Virus record (IMG/VR): IMGVR_UViG_3300010885_033832
Location: 1-64,000 of that record
DNA length: 64,000 nucleotides
Strand: one strand, 5' to 3'
From: a virus
Shown piece after piece: positions 20,122 through 28,319 of the stretch. Under the pieces are notes generated by a model. It ran no database searches. It saw only the letters and a program-made list of their open reading frames with translations, and was not told where the DNA came from. Positions within the stretch are counted from its first letter, which is position 1, and each line of letters begins with the position of its first letter. The position numbers and the translations under genes were made by a program.

Positions 20122-21177
20122 TTATGTGAGGTCTACATCTAGGTTACCAGATGTAATATAGGTGCTTGCGCCGTTTTGTACTCCATACAGATCCCATGTT
20201 CCAGGATCAATCATGCGAAGTACAGAAAAAGCATCAGCATAGGGGATGGTGATAGAAATATTTGTTGAGGTAACCGTGATGTAGGACGCGCCCGAGACGG
20301 TCTTAGAGTACGTCCCGTCATAACTGCGTAGAACCACTTCAGGAGTCCAACCTGCCTGCGAGTATAAGAACGCAGCATTGATAGAGGCAAGCGTTACGGT
20401 AATGGTTTTGGATTCGCCAGCGGGAACAATGATGTCCCGAGCACTGGCAACAAGCTTTCGTGTCTTGCGTGTGTACTTGCGGGCACGGGGGATGTCCGGG
20501 GTAAAGACGCGAGCGCGCTTCTTTGCTCCGTCTGGGTTGTTGGTCTTGAGGAACAGGTCGATTTCGTAGATACCTGTACGGAGTTCAGCGATAAAGTCCT
20601 GCTGATCGAGGATGGTGTAGTTCACTCCTTGACGCGAAACGGAAGTTACACGACGAGGAAGAGCGCAGTCATCGTCACCTGTCCACAGTCGGATGAACTC
20701 CTGAGCAAGACGCTTGGCCGCAACCTTTCCCATGGTGGGTGGGTTCATGCCGTAGGTGTAGGTGACTTCGATGTCAGCGGGGACAATAAGAGCGCCCTCG
20801 GAGAACTGGATTGTCGATCGATCGACAACGTAGTACTTATCTGGGGAGTAAACCTCACCCTTTGTGCTACGAACAGTCTGAATAGATTGAACGGGCTGAC
20901 TGCGAAGTCGGATACGGGTTTCAGCCGAGACCCACGGCTCAATCATCTCCGTTGTCTTGGTGATAATAGCATTGACGAGAGCCGCTTCTTGAAGCAGGTG
21001 CATGTTGAGGAGCGGTGCAAATCGGACGTAGCGCTCGGTGATTGTTTGCGTTCCGAAATACTTACGGCCCGACATTGACCACATCAAGTAGGACGCAGTC
21101 TTCACCGCATCCTGAGCGTATTCATTTTCTTGGAATTGAGGTTCGAGTTCGTCGACCGTGATCCAAAGTCCAGCCAT
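20122..21177 (-). CDS. Head-tail adaptor protein with C-terminal Ig-like extension
   Basis: The product is 351 residues. Residues 1-200 (MAGLWITVDELEPQFQENEY; AVKTASYLMWSMSGRKYFG; KVAAKRLAQEFIRLW) look like the helical head-to-tail adaptor found in many siphoviruses, with a substrate-like middle (YSPDKYYVVDRSTIQF). Residues from about 245 to the end are beta-rich (VPAGESKTITVTLASI...) and may form an Ig-like domain exposed at the neck. It lies between the tail tube gene and the small connector genes. The adaptor call is by pattern and context, moderately sure. Confidence 0.65.
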   Translation of the reverse strand: MAGLWITVDELEPQFQENEYAQDAVKTASYLMWSMSGRKYFGTQTITERYVRFAPLLNMHLLQEAALVNAIITKTTEMIEPWVSAETRIRLRSQPVQSIQTVRSTKGEVYSPDKYYVVDRSTIQFSEGALIVPADIEVTYTYGMNPPTMGKVAAKRLAQEFIRLWTGDDDCALPRRVTSVSRQGVNYTILDQQDFIAELRTGIYEIDLFLKTNNPDGAKKRARVFTPDIPRARKYTRKTRKLVASARDIIVPAGESKTITVTLASINAAFLYSQAGWTPEVVLRSYDGTYSKTVSGASYITVTSTNISITIPYADAFSVLRMIDPGTWDLYGVQNGASTYITSGNLDVDLT

Positions 21178-21203
21178 TTTTTATTCCTAATCCTTTATGG
21201 TAA

Positions 21204-21235
21204 ATGGGTGGCACACCGTGAGACGTGCCACCCAT
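21204..21235 (-). terminator. Strong hairpin after the tail tube gene
   Basis: ATGGGTGGCAC (21204-21214) pairs perfectly over 11 bp with GTGCCACCCAT (21225-21235), loop of 10. On the minus strand it is followed by TTTACC, a weak T tract. It lies between the tail tube stop and the adaptor start, so it may reduce read-through from the abundant tube gene or stabilise its 3' end. Confidence 0.6.
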
Positions 21236-21254
21236 CCACCTAGTTAACTATTGG

Positions 21255-22283
21255 TTAGGGCGCTCCAGTTGGGCCTGTCTGCGCGACTACCACGTTGTCG
21301 ATGGCGTTGTCAGCGTTGTAGTTGACGTTTCCAGGAACGTTGATAGCGATGTCGCTGTCAAGAGATCCTGTTGCAACTTCGGCGTAGGATCCGTAGCTCG
21401 TGACGGTTCCAGTGTCCGTGCCAGGTGCTGCAATAGTAGCTGTCTTGGCAACGGTGAAGGTAGTCGTCGTAGGAACAGTTGCAATGGTGTAGGTTCCATT
21501 GACGGTGGTACTTGTACCTGCCGCGATAGTTACCTCCTCACCAACGCGGAATCCGTGTGCGCCATCCGTGGTGACGGTAGTAACGCTACCAGCAGCAGTA
21601 ACGTTAGTGATCGTGTCAGTAACACCCCACGTGTAGAAGCCCTTGAGTCCGGTTGGAGCCCATGTCGAACGTGCGTACGAGTAGGGACGGTCCGAAGCCT
21701 GTGGGAACTCCCAGCGGTTGTCGGGTCCGAAGTCAAACGCAATGTTTCCAAGGCCGTAACCTTCGAATGTCGTTGCGAGCATTCCGTTCTCGATAACGCG
21801 GTCGCCCGACTGACGGAGCTTGGCGAATGGGAAAACCCAGTGGAAGTAGGGGTACGAAGCAGCCTTACGTCCATCCTTGATGGCAATCGACCAAGCTTCA
21901 ATGGAAACACCGTTACCAGCAGGGTCGTCTCCAACGCCGGGAGCAGCCCAACCAATGGACTGTACTGCCGATCCGGTGTTCTTGCGAAGCAAGAGTCCAC
22001 CAGAGAGGAGGGCCGAGAGTTCGGGGTCGGGCTCACAGATAGCGAGTTCCATTGTGATGCGCTTGAGTGTGTCGGGGGACTTGTATGTCACGCAGACAGC
22101 ACCGTTGGCGCTCTTTTCCGTGAATTCGTCACCTTCTTCATACTCGGGGGTGAACGATACGCGCATAAACGCGGATGTGGTGTATGAGTCACCAGCACCG
22201 TTCAGAAGGTTGCCGTTGGCATCGAGGCGGGTAACACGAATGGCAACACCTTGAATGCTGGCGGCGTAGTCTTGAGTAGCCAT
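21255..22283 (-). CDS. Major tail (tube) protein with an inserted beta repeat
   Basis: The product is 342 residues, a normal size for a tail tube subunit with an extra domain. It begins MATQDYAASIQGVAIRVTRL with features such as RVSFTPEYEEGDEFTEKSAN and YFHWVFPFAKLRQSGD typical of actinophage tube proteins. Near residues 235-290 it carries one copy of the VTTDGAHGFRVGEEVTI repeat seen in the distal tail and hub proteins. A good AAGGAGA site precedes the ATG. Flanking gene order (capsid proteins upstream, connectors and tape measure downstream) supports the call. Confidence 0.82.
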   Translation of the reverse strand: MATQDYAASIQGVAIRVTRLDANGNLLNGAGDSYTTSAFMRVSFTPEYEEGDEFTEKSANGAVCVTYKSPDTLKRITMELAICEPDPELSALLSGGLLLRKNTGSAVQSIGWAAPGVGDDPAGNGVSIEAWSIAIKDGRKAASYPYFHWVFPFAKLRQSGDRVIENGMLATTFEGYGLGNIAFDFGPDNRWEFPQASDRPYSYARSTWAPTGLKGFYTWGVTDTITNVTAAGSVTTVTTDGAHGFRVGEEVTIAAGTSTTVNGTYTIATVPTTTTFTVAKTATIAAPGTDTGTVTSYGSYAEVATGSLDSDIAINVPGNVNYNADNAIDNVVVAQTGPTGAP

Positions 22284-22310
22284 GTAGCTATTCTCCTTAT
22301 TTGTTGTAGG

Positions 22311-23210
22311 TTAGGCCGCTGTCAGATCAACTCGAACAGCGAGGTGGATCGAAGTGTCAAAGAAGACCGATGCGGATCGGTATGCCTTGATCTTCATGTC
22401 ATTTGCATTTCCCGACACGTCATAGCCCTGGGCCAGTGTGTCGTTGACGACCTCAGGCTTACCGAGGTGAACTCGGAGTGTGCCTGTGGCGTACATCCAT
22501 TTGTTGGTGTCGGTAGCCGAAGCTCCCGTTGCGCCAACGGGTCCAGCGCCGGAGTACCCCGAGCCAATAATGACTGGAGTTCCACCCATTGTCTGGTGGT
22601 GGTCTTTTCCCTTTTCGTGGAACAGCATCTGGCTGTTCGAACTCAGAAGAGCTGCAACATCGCGAGTCATGTGAATAAACCCTTGCTCACCAAATGGCGA
22701 GACGTCCCCAATGTAGTGCTCAAGCAAGGCAAGAGCGCGCTTGGGAGAGAGAGCAGTCCCAGAGTTGAGAGTGGTAACCGTCGAGGCCTTGGTGAGATAT
22801 GGGTTAACGAGGGATTCTCCCTGAGCAATCGTACCGCTCCAAAGTTCGGTTTCAACGGCTTTCTGTGTTCCAGCTTCAAGCTGGCGAATAACACGAGCAA
22901 AACGATCTTCGGCAACGAGACCAAGAGTAGAAGCGTCGTCCTCTACTTCAATAAAGAATGGACGAATTTGAGCGATAAATCGATCTGCCCTACGAGCACC
23001 TGAATCAGGGCCGTGGATAACGTCATCAGTGTCACTGGTAATGTCCCAGTTGGTGAAGGCATAGGGAGAAGATTCAAGAATTTGTGCGTAGCCGCGTTCC
23101 CAGCGCTCGTCGTAGTCGCGCGAAGCGTGGGTGATTGGGGGAACCGCAGCGAAGAGTCCGAACTGAGTCGGCTCGAGGGGAAGTGCCGGGTGGACTCCAT
23201 TGAATGCCAT
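22311..23210 (-). CDS. Capsid-related protein, possibly a second HK97-like subunit
   Basis: The product is 299 residues (MAFNGVHPALPLEPTQFGLF). The middle (RRADRFIAQIRPFFIEVEDD, then RQLEAGTQKAVETELWSG, then RALALLEHYIGDVSPFGEQG) resembles HK97-fold capsid-like proteins: an extended loop, a long helix and an A-domain. It immediately follows the major capsid gene. It could be a minor capsid subunit, a decoration protein or a vertex-specific subunit. No scaffold segment is present. The fold suggestion is pattern-based and should be treated as moderate. Confidence 0.55.
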   Translation of the reverse strand: MAFNGVHPALPLEPTQFGLFAAVPPITHASRDYDERWERGYAQILESSPYAFTNWDITSDTDDVIHGPDSGARRADRFIAQIRPFFIEVEDDASTLGLVAEDRFARVIRQLEAGTQKAVETELWSGTIAQGESLVNPYLTKASTVTTLNSGTALSPKRALALLEHYIGDVSPFGEQGFIHMTRDVAALLSSNSQMLFHEKGKDHHQTMGGTPVIIGSGYSGAGPVGATGASATDTNKWMYATGTLRVHLGKPEVVNDTLAQGYDVSGNANDMKIKAYRSASVFFDTSIHLAVRVDLTAA

Positions 23211-23249
23211 TTGGTTCTTTCCTTAAGGTCTGATCTTGTGTGGGGAGTC

Positions 23250-23273
23250 CCCCAGGGGCCGAAGCCCCTGGGG
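23250..23273 (-). terminator. Hairpin with UUCG loop after the major capsid gene
   Basis: CCCCAGGGGC (23250-23259) pairs perfectly with GCCCCTGGGG (23264-23273). The minus-strand loop is TTCG, a very stable tetraloop. There is no T run afterwards, so it is more likely an attenuator or a 3'-end stabiliser for the capsid message than a full terminator. Confidence 0.6.
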
Positions 23274-23303
23274 AACAACCACGGGGTGGTTACCTATCGA
23301 GGA

Positions 23304-25307
23304 TTAGTACTCGATGGTTGCTGCAGCCGTGCCACCAGTGGTGTCGCGGAGTGCTGCGGCGGTACCGTTGACGTTGATCGTCGAGGTGATGGCGAGAGAC
23401 TCGACACCAACCTTGGCGACGCCTTCGAAGGTTTCAACGAACATCTTGTAGTCGTTGGTTCCGACGAGGGTCGAGTCACGGATGATACCGAGGTCGAGGG
23501 TTCCACCGTCAAGGAAGACGAAGGTTCCTTCAGCAAACAGGTACCAAACGAACGAGTCAGGGAACTCGAGGAGTGCAGCAGCACTCTGCGAGCCGAAGAC
23601 CGACGAGTCGAACGAGGCAACGAGCGTCACGTTCGAGGTGGCAAGGTATCCGTTGATTTCTGACATCGAGATCGAGATTGTACCGTCACCAGGCATCGAC
23701 AGCGTGAGGTCTGCTGCGATTGCGTCATATACCCAGTCAGGGATGATGGCGCGAAGCTGGGTGCTGGTCTCGATACGGTGACGCGAGCGGTAAGCTGCGG
23801 CCGCACGACGGATCTGAACGAGGAAGTCGCGACCAAAGCCGATGAGGCTTGTGGTTGTGACTGCTGTCGAGTCAGTTGCGATACGCGAGAGCAGGTTCTG
23901 CTCTGCCTCACGAGCGTGCTGGATCAAGCCAAGCTCGTTGTGGCGAGCGAGGAGCTCGGGGTACGCACGGGTGAACAGGTTACCAAACTGCATCTGCAGA
24001 GTAACAGCGTCGGTGACGGCTGTAAGCTCAGCAGCAGCAGTAACGGTCAACGACAACTTCGACGCAGGCGAAGGAGTTGTTGCTGAGTCGTTAGCAGCGG
24101 TCCACACACCAACAGCGTTAGCGTAGGAGCTAAGTACTGGAGGAGTGACGTAGCGAACGCCGCCACGGTCTGCCTGGAAACGGGGGAGTGAGTCGCGGAC
24201 AGGACGCATGTTCGTTCCAAGTCCAAAGACGTCGTACTTTACCTCGAGAGGCGTTGCAAATCCACCGGAAGCGATAAGAGCTTCTGGGCCAACAACTGCT
24301 TGGATCTTTGCGCGGTTCTCTTCGGGGTCCGAGCTCAAAACGCGAGAGTCGGGGTACTGGGTCGAGAGGGATGCAACAATGTGCTGTTCTCCATCTCCAC
24401 CATTGACGCGACGGAGGGTGTGCAGGCGCTTTTCAAAAGCCTGTGCCACCTCCGACATGTCTGTAAGGGTGCTTCCAGCCGTGTAGCCAGGGATGTCCGC
24501 GCCCGCTGTGATAGCAACGGGTGCTGCGGGTGCAGCCTGAGCAACTGGACGGCGGTCTGCTGGAGCTTCGAAAGCTCCTTCTGCTGCGGCGGTCACGGGT
24601 GCCTCTTCCTGCGCCTCGGGCGCAATGTCGGTGATTTCTTCGGTTGGTGCCTCAGCCTCTTCAGCACCCTCGACGGAAGCAACAACTGCTTCTTCGCCAG
24701 CGGGAGCCTCTTCGGCAGGGGCGGGTTCTGCTGTTTCAGCAGGGACGACTTCCTCATCAGTTGAGAATTCAGCAACAGGAGCATCGACATCAGCCGATCC
24801 ATCCAGTACTTCTTCAACAACTTCGGGTTCTTCATCCGTCGAGAATTCGGCATTCTCATCGGAGACAGTCGATGCCTCAGACATTTTGTCTTTCTTGTCC
24901 TCTTCGGGCATGGTCATTGGAGCTTCTTCTTCTACAACGATCTCTTCCTCAGTTGGAGCGGTGGGCTCTTCGGTCTCTTCTACCATTTCTGGTTCAGTAG
25001 CCATTGGGGCTTCCTCTTCTTCCTCGGCGGGGATCATCTCTTCAGATTCTCCATCACCATATACTCGATTAGTGGCTTCGGCGGCCATGGAAACAAGTTC
25101 CTCAGCCTGCGCCTCACGGCGCTGTACCTCACCACGGACGGTCTCTAGCATGTCCGCTAGAGTTGTCATGGCATCCACTGACTCAGGTGTGAGATCGCCG
25201 TTCTCGTCGATAGACTCGAACTCGGTGATGATGCCCGCCTGAAGCTCCGAGACTTGCTCGTCGTTCAGTTCGGACAGTCGGTCCAGTTGGTTCTTAAAAG
25301 AATCCAC
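23304..25307 (-). CDS. Major capsid protein, HK97 type, with acidic N-terminal scaffold domain
   Basis: The product is 667 residues with a GTG start and an AAGGAGAGG site. Residues 1-60 are helical (MDSFKNQLDRLSELNDEQVS). Residues about 70-270 are extremely Glu/Ala/Pro-rich (EEEEEAPMATEPEMVEETEE), typical of a scaffold (delta) domain removed by the prohead protease. From about residue 280 it has capsid sequence: GFATPLEVKYDVFGLGTNMR, DSLPRFQADRGGVRYVTPPV, LTVTAAAELTAVTDAVTLQM and the A-domain stretch FPDSFVWYLFAEGTFVFLDG. The neighbouring protease gene is the likely processing enzyme. Cleavage probably falls between about 265 and 300. Confidence 0.93.
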   Translation of the reverse strand: MDSFKNQLDRLSELNDEQVSELQAGIITEFESIDENGDLTPESVDAMTTLADMLETVRGEVQRREAQAEELVSMAAEATNRVYGDGESEEMIPAEEEEEAPMATEPEMVEETEEPTAPTEEEIVVEEEAPMTMPEEDKKDKMSEASTVSDENAEFSTDEEPEVVEEVLDGSADVDAPVAEFSTDEEVVPAETAEPAPAEEAPAGEEAVVASVEGAEEAEAPTEEITDIAPEAQEEAPVTAAAEGAFEAPADRRPVAQAAPAAPVAITAGADIPGYTAGSTLTDMSEVAQAFEKRLHTLRRVNGGDGEQHIVASLSTQYPDSRVLSSDPEENRAKIQAVVGPEALIASGGFATPLEVKYDVFGLGTNMRPVRDSLPRFQADRGGVRYVTPPVLSSYANAVGVWTAANDSATTPSPASKLSLTVTAAAELTAVTDAVTLQMQFGNLFTRAYPELLARHNELGLIQHAREAEQNLLSRIATDSTAVTTTSLIGFGRDFLVQIRRAAAAYRSRHRIETSTQLRAIIPDWVYDAIAADLTLSMPGDGTISISMSEINGYLATSNVTLVASFDSSVFGSQSAAALLEFPDSFVWYLFAEGTFVFLDGGTLDLGIIRDSTLVGTNDYKMFVETFEGVAKVGVESLAITSTINVNGTAAALRDTTGGTAAATIEY

Positions 25308-25427
25308 TGTACCTCTCCTTAGGTCAGTCGGCAGACGGGATGTCTACCTGGGGGATATAGTCTGAGGCGTAGGGACTATCATCATCGATGCAGGCGCTAC
25401 ACCCTTCTTACTAATTGTAACTTATTA
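25308..25427. other. 120-bp spacer between protease and capsid genes
   Basis: No gene is supported here. On the minus strand the spacer begins within an AT-rich hairpin and ends with the ribosome site of the capsid gene. It is one of the longest gaps in the head operon, so it could hold regulation for the capsid gene; I see no clear promoter. Confidence 0.5.
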
Positions 25428-25435
25428 TTAAGTTA
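25418..25435 (-). terminator. AT-rich hairpin at the end of the protease gene
   Basis: TAACTTA (25418-25424) pairs with TAAGTTA (25429-25435), loop of four. The stop codon of the protease fusion lies inside it. It is a weak 7-bp AT stem, so a mild attenuator or chance structure is possible. Confidence 0.35.
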
Positions 25436-28319
25436 GCAATCGAAGCAAACGATTCATCTGCGATGAAATATCTGCTTGACTGTATACATCCGATCCTGCT
25501 TGGAAACCTTTCAGTTCCCGGGTAGCAATATCGGCGTCCTCTTTCCCAATTTTATCTTCGACACGGGTTACCATGTCGTCCATCAACTTCTTCAGCGTAG
25601 GGGGAAGATCGCTGTAGCGAACTTTCTGCGCTTGGTTGTCAAATGGGAGAGGAAGATTTGCAATCGCTTTTCCAAGTTCTGTTGTGGAAGAGCGAACATT
25701 TTCGAGGGAGTCGGCGTTTAGTGCGCCAGCATCAAGACGATCAATGATGTCAATGAGGTCCTTTGAGGCCATAACGGAACCCAAGTAGTTTCCAGTGTTG
25801 TCAAGGTTCTCAATGTCTTCAATTTTTTGAAGAACATCTTGACTACCTGAGTCTCCAAGGTCTTGCTTCAGTCGAGCAAGAACCTGACGGAATCGACCCT
25901 GAGCATCACGAGGCTGAGTCTTGGGTGTGTACTTGACACGACCATCGTTCTTTCCCTCTTTGGCATCGATGATGTCCTGAATGTTGACACCAGGGAGGAG
26001 AATCTCCAACTGCTTGGGGTCAACCTCAGTAAGGTCAGGAGTGTTTCCGGCACGGATTTGGCGAACAGCCTCAATAACTGCATCTCCACTAGCAGAGGCC
26101 AAGATTGTCGCACGGTTACGCATTGACTCAAGACTGGCGGTGATGGAGTCTGAGGCCGCAGTCTTCCATTTTTCAGGAATCATCTTTGCTTCACCCAGCG
26201 CACGAGCGCGCTTGGCGATGTGCTTACGAACCTTGGCTTGGTCAGACTTCTTAGCGCGACCATATGCTTGGATGGCGTTCTTCAGGTCTGAGGCATTACG
26301 GATTGGATATGAGCCATCTGGAAGAGCCTGACCCTTGTCAGCAAGAGTCTCGCGCTCTTTTGAGGTAAACTTGGCAAACTCTGTAATAGCCGAGAGTTCG
26401 CGAACGCGCTGGACAATGTCGCCCGCGCTAGCCGTGAGGCCAGCCTCGAGGATACCCTGCTTGGAGAGAGATGCAAAGAACATGTCGTAGTTCTCTTCCT
26501 CCATCTCGTAGGGCTCTTCGGTCTTTTCAGAACGCTCTTCTTCGTACTCGTGCTTCTCATAGTTAGCGAGTGATACGCGCAACTGCCATGCCCACTTCTG
26601 GTGCATTTCAATGCGTCCACCAATGAAGTTGGTAATACCCTGCTCATTGACTTCATTTGCCACGTCAAAGACGGCCTTGAGAAGTCCAACAACACTTTCG
26701 TTGACTTCATGAAGATCAGCCACCATATCTTGAGGCGTTGCGTCACTACCGAGGGTAGACTCACCAAACTGACTCATTTTAGCAAAAGTAGCAAGATCAA
26801 AAGGAGCCTTGTATCCAAGCTTTCGGATATTCTCCGCAAGTGGATCAAGTGATTCTTCGACATCTTCATAAATTTCATCAAAGAGAGCGTGAAACTGTGG
26901 GAAGTCATTTCCTTCAACGTTCCAGTGGTAGCCCTTAACCTTGGCCGCAAAGACAGATACATCAGCGAGGGTCTGCTGGAGAATCTCAGCCAGACGTCCA
27001 TCAATCTTAGGAGCGTAGGACTTCATCTTCTTGTCAGCAAAGTCAACCCGAGCTTTTTCGGCAGCTGCTGTAAGAGCATTGCGCTCTTTTGTTTCGATGC
27101 GTGCAATGCGCTCGTGAAGCTCGTCAACGGGATTGGACTTCATACGAGCGAGAGTGGCAGCCCCAGCAGCAACCAGAGCCATGACCTGACCTGAGGCAAC
27201 GCGGGCACGAGCAATTGGGAAGCCGGGAACATTGACCTGGCATACGGCTACAAGCTCAAGTGAGCCGCGGATCGGACGCCAGTCACCCGAAGGTGCCGAC
27301 GCGCGAAGGGCACGAACCTGCTCAGGCTGGACTCCGGGGCGAAGTGCTCCAGCAACCCAGATTCCATAGCGGTCCTCGCCAGCGTGGACATCGGCAACGG
27401 CGCTCGCCGTGTCATCGTAGTGCTTGATGGCTTCGGCTGCTGATGCGGTAAGGTCGGCGTGTCCACCAGCGAGAGTGAGCTGACCAACAGGAACATCTGT
27501 TCCTCCGTCGGTGCGGATAACTCCAGTGTGGAAGAATCCATAGTCACTACGACTACGAGGTGGCTTAGTACCAAAGGGAAGACCAATGTGGTCGGTATCC
27601 CATGACGCAATGTGTCCGTATACATGACCGTCGTCAGAAACAGTAAGTGGGGTCGCCCTTTCAAGGCGTGGGTTTTCGAACCACATTGTGGGTGGTACGA
27701 CGGGGATCTGCTGAGCAACCATGCCGCACGCCACTAATGACGCGGCATCCATGGGGTCAGCATCGTCGGCGTATACGCCATCTGTCAACACAGTTTCCTC
27801 CTGAGTATAAGCTTCTTGCCCTTCATCGGCAAGAGCAATTTGACACTCTTGAAAAGCGGGCTTTGATACTATTGTAACCGCCATTACACGAGCCTTATTT
27901 ACAACAATTTTGTCTTTCTCGATTTTGTCCGGTTTCTTGGCCATATCCGAGACGTCTTTATCTTTTTCCTTGCGATTGTCTTCCGCTTCAAAGCGATCCA
28001 TGTCCGCAGAAACACCGCGCAGGAAACCGTTTCGGACGAGGCGCTCGGCCTCACGTCCATATGGGCCGTCATCGAAAGTGCCGTAGCAGTTTCCAATTCC
28101 GTTCTCAGTGCGTTCCATTTGATCGATGCGACCAACAACTACCGAACCATCGTGACCAGAGCCAGTCTTAATCTGCCACAGAAGCGGGAGGGGTAGTTCA
28201 CGAATCTCAATGGCGTCCTTGCGGAACATACGACCATCGCCAGACTCAACCTCCTCAGGGATAACAAGAGGAATAATAAACTTAGACCCGTTCATGCGAA
28301 TTTCACTGTCGTCGTGCAT
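25428..28319 (-). CDS. Prohead protease fused to a Dps ferritin-like domain
   Basis: The product is 963 residues. Residues 1-190 look like the actinophage capsid maturation protease, with likely catalytic His56 (SGHDGSVVVGRI) and Ser104 (GVSADMDRF). Residues 230-390 follow a pattern common in such proteases. Residues about 440-590 match the Dps/ferritin-like family: KGYHWNVEGNDFPQFHALFD and onward. All five ferroxidase ligands align with E. coli Dps: His465, His477, Asp481, Asp492 and Glu496. Residues about 650-720 resemble DUF6582 (LPDGSYPIRNASDLKNAI). Near 804 is a PRDAQGRF motif shared with neighbouring proteins. The ATG overlaps the previous stop (TAATG). The protease would mature the head; the Dps part could bind iron or DNA in the capsid. 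Confidence 0.85.
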   Translation of the reverse strand: MHDDSEIRMNGSKFIIPLVIPEEVESGDGRMFRKDAIEIRELPLPLLWQIKTGSGHDGSVVVGRIDQMERTENGIGNCYGTFDDGPYGREAERLVRNGFLRGVSADMDRFEAEDNRKEKDKDVSDMAKKPDKIEKDKIVVNKARVMAVTIVSKPAFQECQIALADEGQEAYTQEETVLTDGVYADDADPMDAASLVACGMVAQQIPVVPPTMWFENPRLERATPLTVSDDGHVYGHIASWDTDHIGLPFGTKPPRSRSDYGFFHTGVIRTDGGTDVPVGQLTLAGGHADLTASAAEAIKHYDDTASAVADVHAGEDRYGIWVAGALRPGVQPEQVRALRASAPSGDWRPIRGSLELVAVCQVNVPGFPIARARVASGQVMALVAAGAATLARMKSNPVDELHERIARIETKERNALTAAAEKARVDFADKKMKSYAPKIDGRLAEILQQTLADVSVFAAKVKGYHWNVEGNDFPQFHALFDEIYEDVEESLDPLAENIRKLGYKAPFDLATFAKMSQFGESTLGSDATPQDMVADLHEVNESVVGLLKAVFDVANEVNEQGITNFIGGRIEMHQKWAWQLRVSLANYEKHEYEEERSEKTEEPYEMEEENYDMFFASLSKQGILEAGLTASAGDIVQRVRELSAITEFAKFTSKERETLADKGQALPDGSYPIRNASDLKNAIQAYGRAKKSDQAKVRKHIAKRARALGEAKMIPEKWKTAASDSITASLESMRNRATILASASGDAVIEAVRQIRAGNTPDLTEVDPKQLEILLPGVNIQDIIDAKEGKNDGRVKYTPKTQPRDAQGRFRQVLARLKQDLGDSGSQDVLQKIEDIENLDNTGNYLGSVMASKDLIDIIDRLDAGALNADSLENVRSSTTELGKAIANLPLPFDNQAQKVRYSDLPPTLKKLMDDMVTRVEDKIGKEDADIATRELKGFQAGSDVYSQADISSQMNRLLRLLT

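Noticed and set aside
21225-22254. Long plus-strand frames opposite the tail tube and capsid-like genes
   Set aside because: They are antisense shadows of strongly supported minus-strand genes; their products are Cys/Ser/Arg-rich without recognisable domains.
24593-25242. Other long frames across the acidic part of the capsid gene
   Set aside because: The biased GAA/GCx codon content opens all frames; only the capsid frame has a start with a ribosome site and continues into a known fold.
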